A DNA stretch of 64,000 nt from Flavobacteriaceae bacterium PS02293 (GCA_029960045.1 JASCOV010000006.1:124001-188000); one strand, 5' to 3'; counted from the first letter of the stretch, positions 35,246 to 44,654 are shown. Notes: generated by a model not told the origin, from the letters alone. Program-made: numbers and translations.

Positions 35246-37438
35246 ATGGATGTGAAATTACTATTTAAGTGGCTGTTTCTAATTATGTTCGGCATAACTA
35301 GCGCACAGCAGATTACATTGGATACTTCTTTGGTTTCCGATGAAGCGAACACAATTGAAGAATTTTGGTATTGGTCAGGTGGATTTCCTGTCGTTGGAAC
35401 TGGATTTACTCCTAATACGACAGTTACAGTTTATGATACCGATCCAAATGGAAAAAGATGGAGAGACTTTACAGGAACAGTTGATGCTCAAGGAAATTTT
35501 TCTGTACAAATCAGTGCTAAAATGATTAGTTCTGTAAAAGGAGCGCATACTGTAAAAGCAACTGATGCTCAAGGAAAAACAGCCAATGCAACATTGAACG
35601 TTGTAGCCAATGCAAGTGACGTTTTACAAGCTTCTGTTTCAAGCAGTACTTTGACTATGAGTCAGTTTGAAACGCAAGGTTTTAAATTGAAGATTAAAAA
35701 CCTGGAACCATTTGTACAAGTTAAGGTTCATATCTTCTCGCCGTATGAATCTGGTTCAGAGATTACACCTTCCGAAGAAAAACTGGCAGATGCAAACGGA
35801 GAATTCGAAATGACAATCAATCAGTTCACACAGTCTTATCCTTGGGGAGAAGCTATGCCGGATACACCAGGAATGTGGAGAATCAATGTTCAGGATTTTG
35901 GGGCAAATGGTCATAAGGGCCAAGTTTATTTCAGAGTTTTACCAGACAATCCTTCTCCTACTAATTATTGTACGGTTCAACAGCAAACCAACTTTTTTGC
36001 GCCGACTCCTATTACGTCTTTCGAGATTGTAGGCGTTAATTCAAATACATCTTCTGCAAGTTCTACGGACTATTATGAGGATTTTACAAACAAAACATTT
36101 GACCTGACAGCTGGACAAACTTACACTGTTAAATTAAAAGGTAAAAATGGTTCCGCATTCGCTGCAGATACTTACACTTTGTTTATGGATTGGAACCAAA
36201 ACGGAATCTTAGACGAACAGAATGAAATTATTCAGGAAGGTTACTTGTTTAATTCTACCGGAGAAGACGGGAAGTTTACAGAATTCCAGTTCACAGTTCC
36301 TCAAAATGTGTTGAATGGAAACACTCGTTTGAGAATTCTGAAAATAGTTTCTGCAACAACCTATTCTATGTTCTGGCCAACAGGAGCCTGTGGATATTAT
36401 TACAGCACAGGACAAGTTGAAGATTATACATTGAAAATTTCAGGTGGCGTTACAGACCCGGGATGTGATTTCGCTTGTCCGGCAGATGTCAATGCAAATA
36501 CACTTCCTGGAGCAAGCACTGCAAAAGTGGATTACAATTTGACTTTCAATTGTACACCTCCGAGCAATACGTCTTGTGGAATAGATTATCCTGGGAACAA
36601 CTTCCAAAACTGGATGGCAACTTCTAACTTCAATACAGTTGCCAACGATTTTGTGATTCCTGCCGGGAAAAATTTGAAAATTGATAAAATCATTCCTCAT
36701 CTAATTAGATTCTCTTACGGCGCAACATTGACTTTCTACAAGGATAATAATGGAAAACCAGGCGAATTGATTATTAATTATACCAGTCTGCCTTTGGAAT
36801 CACAAACTGAAATTGGCACTACCAGTGGAGGTTCTGCTTACGAAGCAGTTATCAAATTACCTGCGACGCTGGAACTTACAGCTGGAAAATATTGGGTTGC
36901 AATAAATGCAGACGGACCGCTTATTTCTTGGGAAACAAAATCTGCTTTATCAAACGGAACTACAGCTTTCACGAAGAATGGAAACGACTGGGTTGCAAAA
37001 GATGGATTTGATGGTGTTTTCAAAGTAAGTTATGTTTGTGAAATTCCGACTCCGGAAGTTGTTTTGGTTCAAGGTTTAGAGTCTGGTGCAAATTTCCCAA
37101 TCGGAAATACAATTGTAATTCACAATTTGGTTTACAATGGCGTAGTGATAGATACTTGTGTTTTCAATGTGAATGTAACAGGAATTCTTGCCACCGCAGA
37201 AGTTGTAAAAAGCCAAATTTCATTCTATCCAAATCCTGTAAAAGACTTCTTGAAAGTTTCTTATGCTAAGGAAATCAAAAGTTTAGATATTTATGATATG
37301 TCAGGAAAACGAGTTTATTCCAAAGAACTGAATCGTAAAGAAGCGGATATTAATTTGTCAAGCTTACCTGCTGGAAATTATATCGTCAATGCGAGAATCT
37401 TGGGAGAAATTAAAACTTTCAAAATCATCAAGAAATAA
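35246..37438 (+). CDS. T9SS-exported protein with GEVED domain
   Basis: Secreted or surface protein (730 aa). It has a Sec signal peptide (about 1-21) and bacterial Ig-like strands (about 22-235). A GEVED domain (about 240-400) contains FMDWNQNGILDEQNEI and YYSTGQVEDYTL. A beta-rich jelly-roll-like part follows. The C-terminal type IX secretion tail (about 655-730) contains FYPNPVKDFLKVSY, DIYDMSGKRVY and LSSLPAGNYIV. It is exported across the outer membrane by the Por machinery and usually anchored to A-LPS. Monocistronic; binding target unknown. Confidence 0.87.
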   Translation: MDVKLLFKWLFLIMFGITSAQQITLDTSLVSDEANTIEEFWYWSGGFPVVGTGFTPNTTVTVYDTDPNGKRWRDFTGTVDAQGNFSVQISAKMISSVKGAHTVKATDAQGKTANATLNVVANASDVLQASVSSSTLTMSQFETQGFKLKIKNLEPFVQVKVHIFSPYESGSEITPSEEKLADANGEFEMTINQFTQSYPWGEAMPDTPGMWRINVQDFGANGHKGQVYFRVLPDNPSPTNYCTVQQQTNFFAPTPITSFEIVGVNSNTSSASSTDYYEDFTNKTFDLTAGQTYTVKLKGKNGSAFAADTYTLFMDWNQNGILDEQNEIIQEGYLFNSTGEDGKFTEFQFTVPQNVLNGNTRLRILKIVSATTYSMFWPTGACGYYYSTGQVEDYTLKISGGVTDPGCDFACPADVNANTLPGASTAKVDYNLTFNCTPPSNTSCGIDYPGNNFQNWMATSNFNTVANDFVIPAGKNLKIDKIIPHLIRFSYGATLTFYKDNNGKPGELIINYTSLPLESQTEIGTTSGGSAYEAVIKLPATLELTAGKYWVAINADGPLISWETKSALSNGTTAFTKNGNDWVAKDGFDGVFKVSYVCEIPTPEVVLVQGLESGANFPIGNTIVIHNLVYNGVVIDTCVFNVNVTGILATAEVVKSQISFYPNPVKDFLKVSYAKEIKSLDIYDMSGKRVYSKELNRKEADINLSSLPAGNYIVNARILGEIKTFKIIKK

Positions 37439-37464
37439 TCATTTATTCAATTTTAAATTATGTC

Positions 37465-37493
37465 AAGGCCGTTCTTTTTGAGCGGTCTTTTTT
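37465..37493 (+). terminator. Terminator after the GEVED/T9SS gene
   Basis: Arms AAGGCCGTTC / GAGCGGTCTT (two G-T pairs) around TTTTT, then a T run. Confidence 0.75.
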
Positions 37494-37556
37494 GTTTTAT
37501 TAATAGAAAACTATGATTTTCGATGGTGTTAATTGCTCACGGCTTAGTCTTTGTAT

Positions 37557-37586
37557 TTTGTTTTTTTGATAAAAAATAGTATCTTG
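37557..37586 (+). promoter_or_regulatory. Candidate promoter of hflX
   Basis: TTTG at 37557-37560, 19-bp spacer, TATCTTG at 37580-37586 (one T short of TAnnTTTG), 26 bp before the hflX ATG. Confidence 0.45.
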
Positions 37587-37612
37587 TCAGAATCAGATAA
37601 TAATATAATTTA

Positions 37613-38833
37613 ATGATAGAAAATAAAGAACATCAGTATGAAAAAGCGGTTTTGGTTGGTCTAATTACCCAAAACCAAAGCGAAGATAAACTGATAGAAT
37701 ATATGGACGAACTGGAGTTTCTGGCTTTCACAGCCGGCGCTACTGTTGATAAACGTTTCACCCAAAGATTGACTCAGCCGGATTCTAAAACCTTCGTTGG
37801 TAAAGGGAAAATGGAGGAAATCCGTGATTATATAAAAGAGAAAAAAATAGGAACAGTCATTTTTGATGATGAATTGTCGCCTTCTCAATTGAAGAATTTG
37901 GAGCGCGAAATGGAAGTTAAAGTTTTGGATAGAACCAATTTGATTCTCGATATTTTTGCCCAGAGAGCTCAGACTTCGTACGCAAGAACTCAGGTTGAAT
38001 TGGCTCAATATCAGTATCTTTTGCCAAGATTGAGCAGGATGTGGTCCCACTTAGATAAACAAAAAGGGGGAATCGGAATGCGTGGACCTGGGGAAACGGA
38101 AATTGAAACCGATAGAAGGATTATCCGTGACCGAATCACTTTATTAAAAGAAAAGCTAAAGGTCATCGATAAGCAAATGGGAACGCAGCGAAACAACCGT
38201 GGAAAAATGGTGCGTACAGCGCTCGTTGGTTACACAAATGTTGGAAAATCAACATTAATGAACGCTCTTTCAAAATCAGATGTTTTTGCTGAAAATAAAT
38301 TATTTGCAACATTAGATACAACAGTTCGTAAAGTGGTAATTGGAAATTTGCCTTTCCTTTTAACAGACACAGTTGGATTCATCAGAAAGTTGCCGACTCA
38401 GCTGGTAGAGAGTTTCAAATCGACTTTGGATGAGGTTCGTGAAGCGGATTTGCTGATTCACGTTGTTGATATTTCTCACGAAAGTTTCGAAGACCATATT
38501 AATTCAGTAAATGAAATTCTTCAGGAAATCGATGCACATCAAAAACCGATGATTATGGTTTTCAACAAAATCGATGATTTCAGCTACGAGAAAAAGGACG
38601 AGGATGATTTGATGCCTGGTTCTCACAAGAATATCTCGCTTGAAGAATGGAAAAAAACGTGGATGGCAAAATCCAAATTCCCAACCGTTTTCATTTCAGC
38701 TTTGACGAAGGAAAATTTCCCAGAGATGAAGAAAATGATTTACGATGAGGTTCACAGGATTCATATTTCTCGTTTCCCTTACAACGATTTGCTGTTCGAA
38801 TATTTTGAGGAAGAAGAAGAAATTAATGAATAG
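37613..38833 (+). CDS. hflX: GTPase HflX
   Basis: Ribosome-associated GTPase (406 aa) that splits stalled or heat-damaged 70S ribosomes. The N-terminal HflX domain (TVDKRFTQRLTQPDSKTFVGKG near residue 42) is followed by a coiled linker with GGIGMRGPGETEIE. The G domain shows GYTNVGKSTLMNAL (G1), TDTVGFIRKLP (G3) and FNKIDDF (G4). Its stop overlaps the ATG of the DUF4919-like gene by 8 bp, so the two are likely co-translated. Confidence 0.93.
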   Translation: MIENKEHQYEKAVLVGLITQNQSEDKLIEYMDELEFLAFTAGATVDKRFTQRLTQPDSKTFVGKGKMEEIRDYIKEKKIGTVIFDDELSPSQLKNLEREMEVKVLDRTNLILDIFAQRAQTSYARTQVELAQYQYLLPRLSRMWSHLDKQKGGIGMRGPGETEIETDRRIIRDRITLLKEKLKVIDKQMGTQRNNRGKMVRTALVGYTNVGKSTLMNALSKSDVFAENKLFATLDTTVRKVVIGNLPFLLTDTVGFIRKLPTQLVESFKSTLDEVREADLLIHVVDISHESFEDHINSVNEILQEIDAHQKPMIMVFNKIDDFSYEKKDEDDLMPGSHKNISLEEWKKTWMAKSKFPTVFISALTKENFPEMKKMIYDEVHRIHISRFPYNDLLFEYFEEEEEINE

Positions 38834-39455
38834 AATCTTTTTATTTTTCTTTTTGATGATGGCGGCTTTTGGGTTTTCTCAGAAGTCAAAAATCAATTTG
38901 GTGAGTATCAAGAAAGAAATTTCGGACAAGAAGTCGGATTTTTATTATCAGAAAATGCTTTTCAAATACAAAGGCTTGCCAAAATCCATAGACAGTCTGG
39001 AAGCTCAATATTTGTATTATGGCAGGACTTTCTTAGAAAAAACTGTCTCTACAAGTGATAAACCGTTCAAGAAACTTTTGGACGATTTCAAAAAACAGGA
39101 TTACGTGGAAACTATAGCAAAAGCGAATCAACTTTTGTCCGAAGACCCGACAAATCTTGACTTGCTGATGATAGTGCTGCAATGTTATGACAAGCAGCAG
39201 GATGTGAAAAATTTCACGTATTATCTCAGCCAGTTCAAATTGCTGACGAGCGCCATTTTGGATTCCGGCGATGGAAAATCGGAGGATTCTGCTTATCTCG
39301 TCAACTCTGTCGGCGACGAATATATTTTAATCAATGTCATCCAAATTCCACGGCAAGCGTCGAGGTCGTCCAAACCTGCAACTGGCGGAATGTTTGACAT
39401 TTGGGAAAACAACAATATAAAAACCTACATCAAAGTCATTTATAACGACTTCTAA
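38826..39455 (+). CDS. Secreted hypothetical protein, DUF4919-like
   Basis: 209 aa from the ATG at 38826, giving a clean signal peptide (MNRIFLFFFLMMAAFGFSQ). The longer frame from 38745 lies in hflX. The mature part is helical, with a TPR-like helix pair (FKKQDYVETIAKANQLLSED, then LLMIVLQCYDKQ). A beta part ends in FDIWENNNIKTYIKVIY. This order reminds me of DUF4919 proteins. Periplasmic; function unknown. Overlaps hflX by 8 bp. Confidence 0.7.
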   Translation: MNRIFLFFFLMMAAFGFSQKSKINLVSIKKEISDKKSDFYYQKMLFKYKGLPKSIDSLEAQYLYYGRTFLEKTVSTSDKPFKKLLDDFKKQDYVETIAKANQLLSEDPTNLDLLMIVLQCYDKQQDVKNFTYYLSQFKLLTSAILDSGDGKSEDSAYLVNSVGDEYILINVIQIPRQASRSSKPATGGMFDIWENNNIKTYIKVIYNDF

Positions 39456-39488
39456 CGGAGTCTAAATTTAGATAAAACAAAAATATTA

Positions 39489-40760
39489 ATGGAGTTATAT
39501 TACTCATTTTCAGTCCTAATTGTGTTAGCATCACTGTTTGCTTACATCAATCACAGAATTCTAAAATTGCCTAGTGCAATCGGAATTATGGTCATCGCGA
39601 TTATTGTTTCGGTAACTTTGGTTGCTTCAGGCGATAATTTTTTACCGAAAACGACGAGCCATTTGACGGAACTCATCAACAATTTTGATTTCACCGAAGT
39701 TCTGATGGGCGCAATGCTTAACTTCCTGCTTTTTGCTGGTGGAATCCACATTAACATCAAAGATTTAAAGGAACAATTTGGACCGGTTGTGATATTTTCT
39801 ACAGTCGGCGTGATTATTTCCACGTTTGCTGTCGCTTTTGGCGCTTATTATCTGTTGCCTTTTGCTGGTGTTCAAATTCCATTTATTTACTGTCTCGTTT
39901 TTGGCGCATTGATTTCCCCGACCGACCCAGTCGCAGTTCTTAGTATTTTGAAGCAGGCGAATGTTTCAAAATCATTGGAAACTAAAGTGGCAGGAGAATC
40001 TCTTTTCAATGATGGGATGGCGGTTGTGGTTTTCACGGTCGTTTTACAATTGGCCATCGGAAAAGAAATCGATTTGAATGTCGAAAGCATAGGCTTGCTG
40101 CTTCTTCGTGAAGCTGGAGGCGGATTGCTTTTAGGTGTTCTTCTTGGATTATCAGCTTCCAGAGCGATGAGAATGGTGGATGATTACATTATTTCCGTAC
40201 TCATCACATTATCAGTCGTTATGGGCGGTTATTTGATTGCTCACGAGATGCATATTTCTGCACCTTTAGCGATGGTTGCGGCCGGATTGTTTATGGGAAA
40301 TTTCAGCGAGAGTTTCAAAATGAAATCGGAGACGCAAGATTATTTGATTAAATTCTGGGAATTGATTGACGAAATTATGAACGCAGTTCTATTCCTATTT
40401 ATCGGTTTTGAATTACTGTTAATCAAAGACTTAAATGAATATTTGGTTGCTGGTGGAATTTGTATTTTAATCGTTTTATTGGCACGTTGGGTTGCGATTT
40501 TTGTTCCGACGAAGTTTATGTCATTAAGATACAGATTTAGTCCACAAACTGTGAAAGTTCTGGTTTGGGGTGGAATTCGTGGCGGTGTATCCATCGCTTT
40601 GGCGTTGTCGATTCCCCAGAACGAATACAACAAAATTATCATCAGTATCACTTATTGTGTTGTTGTGTTTTCAATTGTAGTTCAAGGTCTTACGATTGGA
40701 AAAGTGGCGAATCCGAATAAGATTGCAACAGAGGAAAAAATATTAGAAGAAATTCATTAA
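39489..40760 (+). CDS. Sodium/proton antiporter, CPA1 family
   Basis: Inner-membrane monovalent cation/proton antiporter (423 aa) with about twelve helices. Family motifs are ALISPTDPVAVLSILK with the membrane Asp, KVAGESLFNDGMAVVVF with the Asn-Asp pair, and VWGGIRGGVSIALALS near the C-terminus with the conserved Arg. Likely role is pH and Na+ homeostasis. The CAT-like gene starts 2 bp after its stop, so they probably share a transcript. Confidence 0.9.
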   Translation: MELYYSFSVLIVLASLFAYINHRILKLPSAIGIMVIAIIVSVTLVASGDNFLPKTTSHLTELINNFDFTEVLMGAMLNFLLFAGGIHINIKDLKEQFGPVVIFSTVGVIISTFAVAFGAYYLLPFAGVQIPFIYCLVFGALISPTDPVAVLSILKQANVSKSLETKVAGESLFNDGMAVVVFTVVLQLAIGKEIDLNVESIGLLLLREAGGGLLLGVLLGLSASRAMRMVDDYIISVLITLSVVMGGYLIAHEMHISAPLAMVAAGLFMGNFSESFKMKSETQDYLIKFWELIDEIMNAVLFLFIGFELLLIKDLNEYLVAGGICILIVLLARWVAIFVPTKFMSLRYRFSPQTVKVLVWGGIRGGVSIALALSIPQNEYNKIIISITYCVVVFSIVVQGLTIGKVANPNKIATEEKILEEIH

Positions 40761-40762
40761 AA

Positions 40763-41392
40763 ATGAAAGTGATTGACATCGAAAACTGGAAAAGAAAAGA
40801 ACATTTCGAATTCTTTTCCGGAATGAAAAGTCCTTATTTTGGAATTGTAACAGAAGTTGATTGTACCGAAACTTTTCAATTGGCAAAAGAGAATAACGAA
40901 TCTTTCTTTGCTCATTATCTTCACAAATCGATGAAAGCAGTGAATTCGGTTGAGGAATTTGGTTATAGAGTTGTGAATGATGAAGTTATAGCCTTCGATA
41001 TTGTGCACGTCGGTTCTACGATTGGAAGAAATGACGGAACATTTGGTTTCTCTTATTTCGAATATTCTGATGATTTTCAAACCTTTAACCAGAATCTGCA
41101 AAAAGAAATTGATGAGGTTCAGAATTCCACAGGTTTAAGAATTAAAAACGAGTCACTTCCACCTAATCATATCCGACATTCTACGATGCCTTGGACGCAT
41201 TTTACAGGTTTGCTTCATCCGACAGATTTCGACCCGAAAGAATCGATTCCTAAAATTGTCTTCGGAAAATTCTCTGAGAAAAACGGACGAAAAATGTTGC
41301 CAGTTTCTATAGAAGGACATCACGGTTTGATGGATGGTTTTCATTTGGCTAAATATCTTGAAGAGTTTCAGAATCAACTTAATTTGAAGTGA
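40763..41392 (+). CDS. Chloramphenicol-acetyltransferase-like protein
   Basis: 209-aa trimeric CAT-superfamily O-acetyltransferase. The catalytic signature GHHGLMDGFHLAKYLEEF carries the HHxxxDG motif (His about 186-187, Asp 191). The N-terminus (DIENWKRKEHFEFFSGM and YFGIVTEVDCT) matches type A CAT layout. It is embedded in a chromosomal operon-like run with no mobile element, so it may be an intrinsic, possibly low-activity enzyme. Resistance cannot be inferred from the sequence. Confidence 0.85.
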   Translation: MKVIDIENWKRKEHFEFFSGMKSPYFGIVTEVDCTETFQLAKENNESFFAHYLHKSMKAVNSVEEFGYRVVNDEVIAFDIVHVGSTIGRNDGTFGFSYFEYSDDFQTFNQNLQKEIDEVQNSTGLRIKNESLPPNHIRHSTMPWTHFTGLLHPTDFDPKESIPKIVFGKFSEKNGRKMLPVSIEGHHGLMDGFHLAKYLEEFQNQLNLK

Positions 41393-41399
41393 TTTGTAA

Positions 41400-42224
41400 A
41401 TGATGAAAAATCTATTTTGTCTTTTTAATTTGTTGGTTTTTGTATTTGGTTTTTCTCAAAATCAATTGTCTCAAAATCAAAAAATTGATTCAATTGTAAT
41501 TGGAAATCAAACTTTTGAAGCTTACAAAGCTAATATTGTAGAATATGGAATAAAACCGATGAAAGTTGCATATCCGAATGCTCCGAAAGAATTTTGGGAT
41601 GAAATTGATTCAAAGCTAACTGATGAAGAAATCCTAGCTCAAATCCGTGCGGTATATAAAGAATTCTTTACTGATAATGAGATTAATGAACTTTATAAAT
41701 TTATAACTTCTCCATCGTACAAAAAATACACTTCTGATTATGGAAACATTCAAGGGAAAATTCAAGAAAAATTCTTTTGGATAGGAGAAAAACTAAGTAA
41801 ACTGGAAACGGAAATCTCTAATAATGAAGTATCTTCAAAATTTGATTCTAATGATTTTGTTCCCGTAAAAACCAATCTTCAAGATGGATTTTACGAAGTT
41901 TTGAATGATGAAACGAAAGATGTTATTAAAATGAAACTTTCTACAAAACCTTCAATTGTTTTGAAAAATGTTTCTAATGCCAAGGAAAATTTGGACGAAC
42001 TTAAAAGACTTATAATCAATATAGAATTGGATGAAGAAGGCGCTGCTTTGTTTCATCTTTTAAGCTTTAAAAATATAGGAAAACCGATTGCAATTGTTGT
42101 TAATAAAAAAATAATTTCTGCACCAGTTGTGATGGAGGCCATTCCAAATGGAAAAATTCAAATTTCTGGAAAATTTAGTAAGGAAGAAGTTAAAAAAATT
42201 ACAGATAAACTGAATTTAAAATGA
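41400..42224 (+). CDS. Secreted DUF2059-like protein with SecD P1-head-like C-terminus
   Basis: 274 aa. A signal peptide (about 1-20) precedes a DUF2059-like helical part (about 50-135) with YKEFFTDNEINELYKFI. Then a domain (about 160-274) runs INIELDEEGAALFHLLS, GKPIAIVVNKKIISAPV and GKIQISGKFSKEEVKKI. This matches the periplasmic P1 head of SecD, without SecD's membrane helices. The stand-alone head is unusual. It overlaps the AlkD-like gene by ATGA. Possible role in envelope protein traffic is inference only. Confidence 0.75.
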   Translation: MMKNLFCLFNLLVFVFGFSQNQLSQNQKIDSIVIGNQTFEAYKANIVEYGIKPMKVAYPNAPKEFWDEIDSKLTDEEILAQIRAVYKEFFTDNEINELYKFITSPSYKKYTSDYGNIQGKIQEKFFWIGEKLSKLETEISNNEVSSKFDSNDFVPVKTNLQDGFYEVLNDETKDVIKMKLSTKPSIVLKNVSNAKENLDELKRLIINIELDEEGAALFHLLSFKNIGKPIAIVVNKKIISAPVVMEAIPNGKIQISGKFSKEEVKKITDKLNLK

Positions 42225-42937
42225 AGTCAGTTGATGATATAAAACAAGCGCTCGAAGTCCTTTCCATTCCCGAAAAAGCCGAATTCTTCCCCAAATTTTT
42301 CAAAACAGGAAAAGGCGAATATGGCGAAGGCGATGTTTTTATTGGAGTAACTGTTCCAGACCAAAGAAGCGTTGCGAAAGAATTTTACAATAAAATCTCT
42401 CTTGAAGAACTCAGCGAATTGTTGTCTTCAAAAATTCACGAACATCGCTTGACGGCTTTGCTGATTTTGGTTTATAAATATGAGAAAACTAAGGATAAAA
42501 TTCAGCAAAAAGAAATCATTGATTTTTATCTGAATCACACAAAACACATCAACAATTGGGATTTGGTTGACACATCGTGTTATAAAATTTTAGGTCGATA
42601 TTATTTTGAAAATCAGGATTCTAAAATCTTAGAAAAATTATCTGATTCCAAAAATATGTGGGAAATGCGAATGGCGATTGTCGGAACAATGCATCACATC
42701 AAAAAAGGACAATTTGAATTAACCAAAACCTTCGCTCTCAAAAACCTGAAACATCCACACGATTTGATGCACAAAGCCAACGGCTGGCTTCTCCGAGAAA
42801 TGGGAAAAATGAATGAAAAAGAATTACTGGATTTCCTTAATCTTCATTACAAAGAAATGGCAAGAACCAGTCTCCGATATGCGATTGAAAAACTGGATGA
42901 GGAATTGCGACAAGATTATTTAAAAGGAAGAATCTGA
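42221..42937 (+). CDS. DNA alkylation repair protein (AlkD-like)
   Basis: 238-aa HEAT-repeat DNA glycosylase of the AlkD type for N3/N7-alkylpurines. Helical pairs with family motifs are visible: FIGVTVPDQRSVAKEFY, HEHRLTALLILVYKYEK, HINNWDLVDTSCYKILG (Trp and Asp of the DNA-contacting face) and KANGWLLREMGK near residue 187. It overlaps its neighbours at both ends (ATGA before; 1 bp with the DUF6122-like gene after). Confidence 0.9.
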   Translation: MKSVDDIKQALEVLSIPEKAEFFPKFFKTGKGEYGEGDVFIGVTVPDQRSVAKEFYNKISLEELSELLSSKIHEHRLTALLILVYKYEKTKDKIQQKEIIDFYLNHTKHINNWDLVDTSCYKILGRYYFENQDSKILEKLSDSKNMWEMRMAIVGTMHHIKKGQFELTKTFALKNLKHPHDLMHKANGWLLREMGKMNEKELLDFLNLHYKEMARTSLRYAIEKLDEELRQDYLKGRI

Positions 42938-43272
42938 TGGAATATTCTTGGCTGAGACCGATTTTGCATTATTCTTTGCACTTCGTTTTTCCTGTTGTGC
43001 TGGCTTTCTTGTTCTTCAGAAAAGATTGGAAAAAAGCTTATTTCATAATGCTGGCAACGATGTTGGTGGATGCAGACCATTTGTTGAGTACGCCAATTTT
43101 TTCTCCAGACAGGTGCAGTATCAATTATCATCCGTTTCACACCTATTGGGCAATTGGTATTTATTTTCTACTGTTATTTTTTAGAGGCATTCCAAGGATT
43201 ATTGGCGTTGGATTATTGTTTCATATGCTGACGGACTGGATTGATTGCCAGTTACATTTACTTAATTTCTGA
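42937..43272 (+). CDS. Small membrane protein, DUF6122-like
   Basis: 111 aa with four hydrophobic helices and conserved polar residues inside them: LHYSLHF near the start, MLVDADHLL near residue 48, and FHMLTDWIDC near the end. The His/Asp pattern resembles membrane-bound metal-dependent hydrolase-like proteins, and I recall it as DUF6122. It overlaps the AlkD stop by 1 bp. Function unknown. Confidence 0.75.
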   Translation: MEYSWLRPILHYSLHFVFPVVLAFLFFRKDWKKAYFIMLATMLVDADHLLSTPIFSPDRCSINYHPFHTYWAIGIYFLLLFFRGIPRIIGVGLLFHMLTDWIDCQLHLLNF

Positions 43273-43280
43273 AAATAGGC

Positions 43281-43658
43281 TTAGCTTCTCGCATTCACCA
43301 TTTTATGATGCATAATTCTGGCGATGTTCAAAGCTCTGGCAATGGCGGTTTCTGTATTTTTACCTTCGAAGTGCTCGTGAACAGTTTCTTCCCAAATCTG
43401 CAGCCAACGGTTGAAATGTCTTTCTTCCAACGCTGCAACTTCATTGATTGGAAAATGTTTCGCCATCGGATGACCTTCGTAAACTGGATTTCCGAGTAAG
43501 ATGCTTTCCCAGAAATTATACATTTTAGGCAAATGCTTGTTGAGTTCTATTTTCGCAACATCTGTAAAGAAAAATCCGATAACATCGTCTTTTATCACTT
43601 TATCATAGAATTTGTTGACCAATAATTCTACGTCTTCACGACTTGTAATATCTTTCAT
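43281..43658 (-). CDS. Group III truncated haemoglobin
   Basis: 125-aa truncated globin. It begins DITSREDVELLVNKFYDKV. FFTDVAKIELNKHLPKMYNFW contains the E-helix region. HPMAKHFPINEVAALEERHFNRW holds the likely proximal His and the group III FNRWL motif. Probably binds O2/NO for detoxification or microaerobic protection. Its start faces the Kir channel gene 40 bp away; that gap has -7-like TAATTTTG boxes on both strands. Confidence 0.9.
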   Translation of the reverse strand: MKDITSREDVELLVNKFYDKVIKDDVIGFFFTDVAKIELNKHLPKMYNFWESILLGNPVYEGHPMAKHFPINEVAALEERHFNRWLQIWEETVHEHFEGKNTETAIARALNIARIMHHKMVNARS

Positions 43659-43698
43659 TTAACAAAATTAAAACAAATTAAAATGTAATTTTGCAAAT

Positions 43699-44652
43699 AT
43701 GTCAAAATTCAGTTTTTCCAGATTAAAGTCAACCAAAGACACAGGTTTTGGCGATAATTTTTCAGGCAGATTCATCAATAAAGATGGTCATCCGAATATC
43801 AAAAAGAAAGGAATCAATATCCTGAACCGTTTCAGCTGGTATCATACGATGCTGGATTTGAAAAGGTGGCAGTTCATCGGACTTTTGGTTGGGAGTTATA
43901 TTATTGTGAATTTTATTTTCGCTTTGATTTATTATTCGATAGGAATAGAACATCTTACGGGAATTGATAAAAGTAATTTCACAAATGAATTCACGGATGT
44001 CTTTTTCTTCAGTTCACAGACGTTTACAACGGTTGGTTATGGTCGGATTGCGCCTGTCGGTTTTCTGGCAAGTTTGGTAGCAACATTTGAAGCATTCTTG
44101 GGACTTTTGGCATTTGCGATTGCGACAGGACTTTTTTACGGACGATTTTCACGACCTCGGGCTTTTTTGAAATTCAGTGATATTGCTCTGATTTCCCCTT
44201 ACAAAGACAAATCTGGACTGATGTTTCGGATGGCACCATTCAAGAACACATCGCTTACAGATGCAAGTATTACGGTTTTATCTTCTTTTGAAATTACAGA
44301 AAACGGAGAAACAAAAAGTTCTTTTTATACCCTGAAATTAGAAGTTACAAAGATTACTTCATTAATTTTGAATTGGACAATTGTACATTATATAAATGAA
44401 GAATCACCCTTTTTTGGGTTAACACCTGAAGACCTGAAAAATATTGACATCGAAATAATTGTTCACGTAAAAGCATTTGACAGTATTTTTTCCAGTGATG
44501 TTGTGCAGAGAACGAGCTACACTTCGGAAGAAATTATTTACGGCGCAAAATTCGAAAAAATGTATGGCCCGGATGAGACCAATCAATTTACCGTTTTGAA
44601 TTTGGATAAAATTAATACAAACTTGCCAGCTCCGTTGCCAGAAATTTCTTAG
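43699..44652 (+). CDS. Inward-rectifier (Kir-type) potassium channel
   Basis: 317 aa. Two membrane helices (about 55-80 and 125-150) flank a pore loop with the selectivity filter TTVGYGRIAP. A C-terminal cytosolic immunoglobulin-like Kir domain follows (about 155-310; MFRMAPFKNTSLTDASI, ELEV-like LKLEVTKI). Bacterial KirBac proteins are tetrameric K+ channels gated by lipids or ligands. The filter continues GYGR rather than GYG-D/F. A YkgJ protein starts 2 bp after the stop. The -7 box TAATTTTG at 43686-43693 is only 5 bp from the ATG, which would give a nearly leaderless mRNA. Confidence 0.9.
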   Translation: MSKFSFSRLKSTKDTGFGDNFSGRFINKDGHPNIKKKGINILNRFSWYHTMLDLKRWQFIGLLVGSYIIVNFIFALIYYSIGIEHLTGIDKSNFTNEFTDVFFFSSQTFTTVGYGRIAPVGFLASLVATFEAFLGLLAFAIATGLFYGRFSRPRAFLKFSDIALISPYKDKSGLMFRMAPFKNTSLTDASITVLSSFEITENGETKSSFYTLKLEVTKITSLILNWTIVHYINEESPFFGLTPEDLKNIDIEIIVHVKAFDSIFSSDVVQRTSYTSEEIIYGAKFEKMYGPDETNQFTVLNLDKINTNLPAPLPEIS

Positions 44653-44654
44653 AT

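Noticed and set aside
40763..41392. CAT-like gene as part of an acquired resistance island
   Set aside because: No transposase, integron or base-composition break around it.
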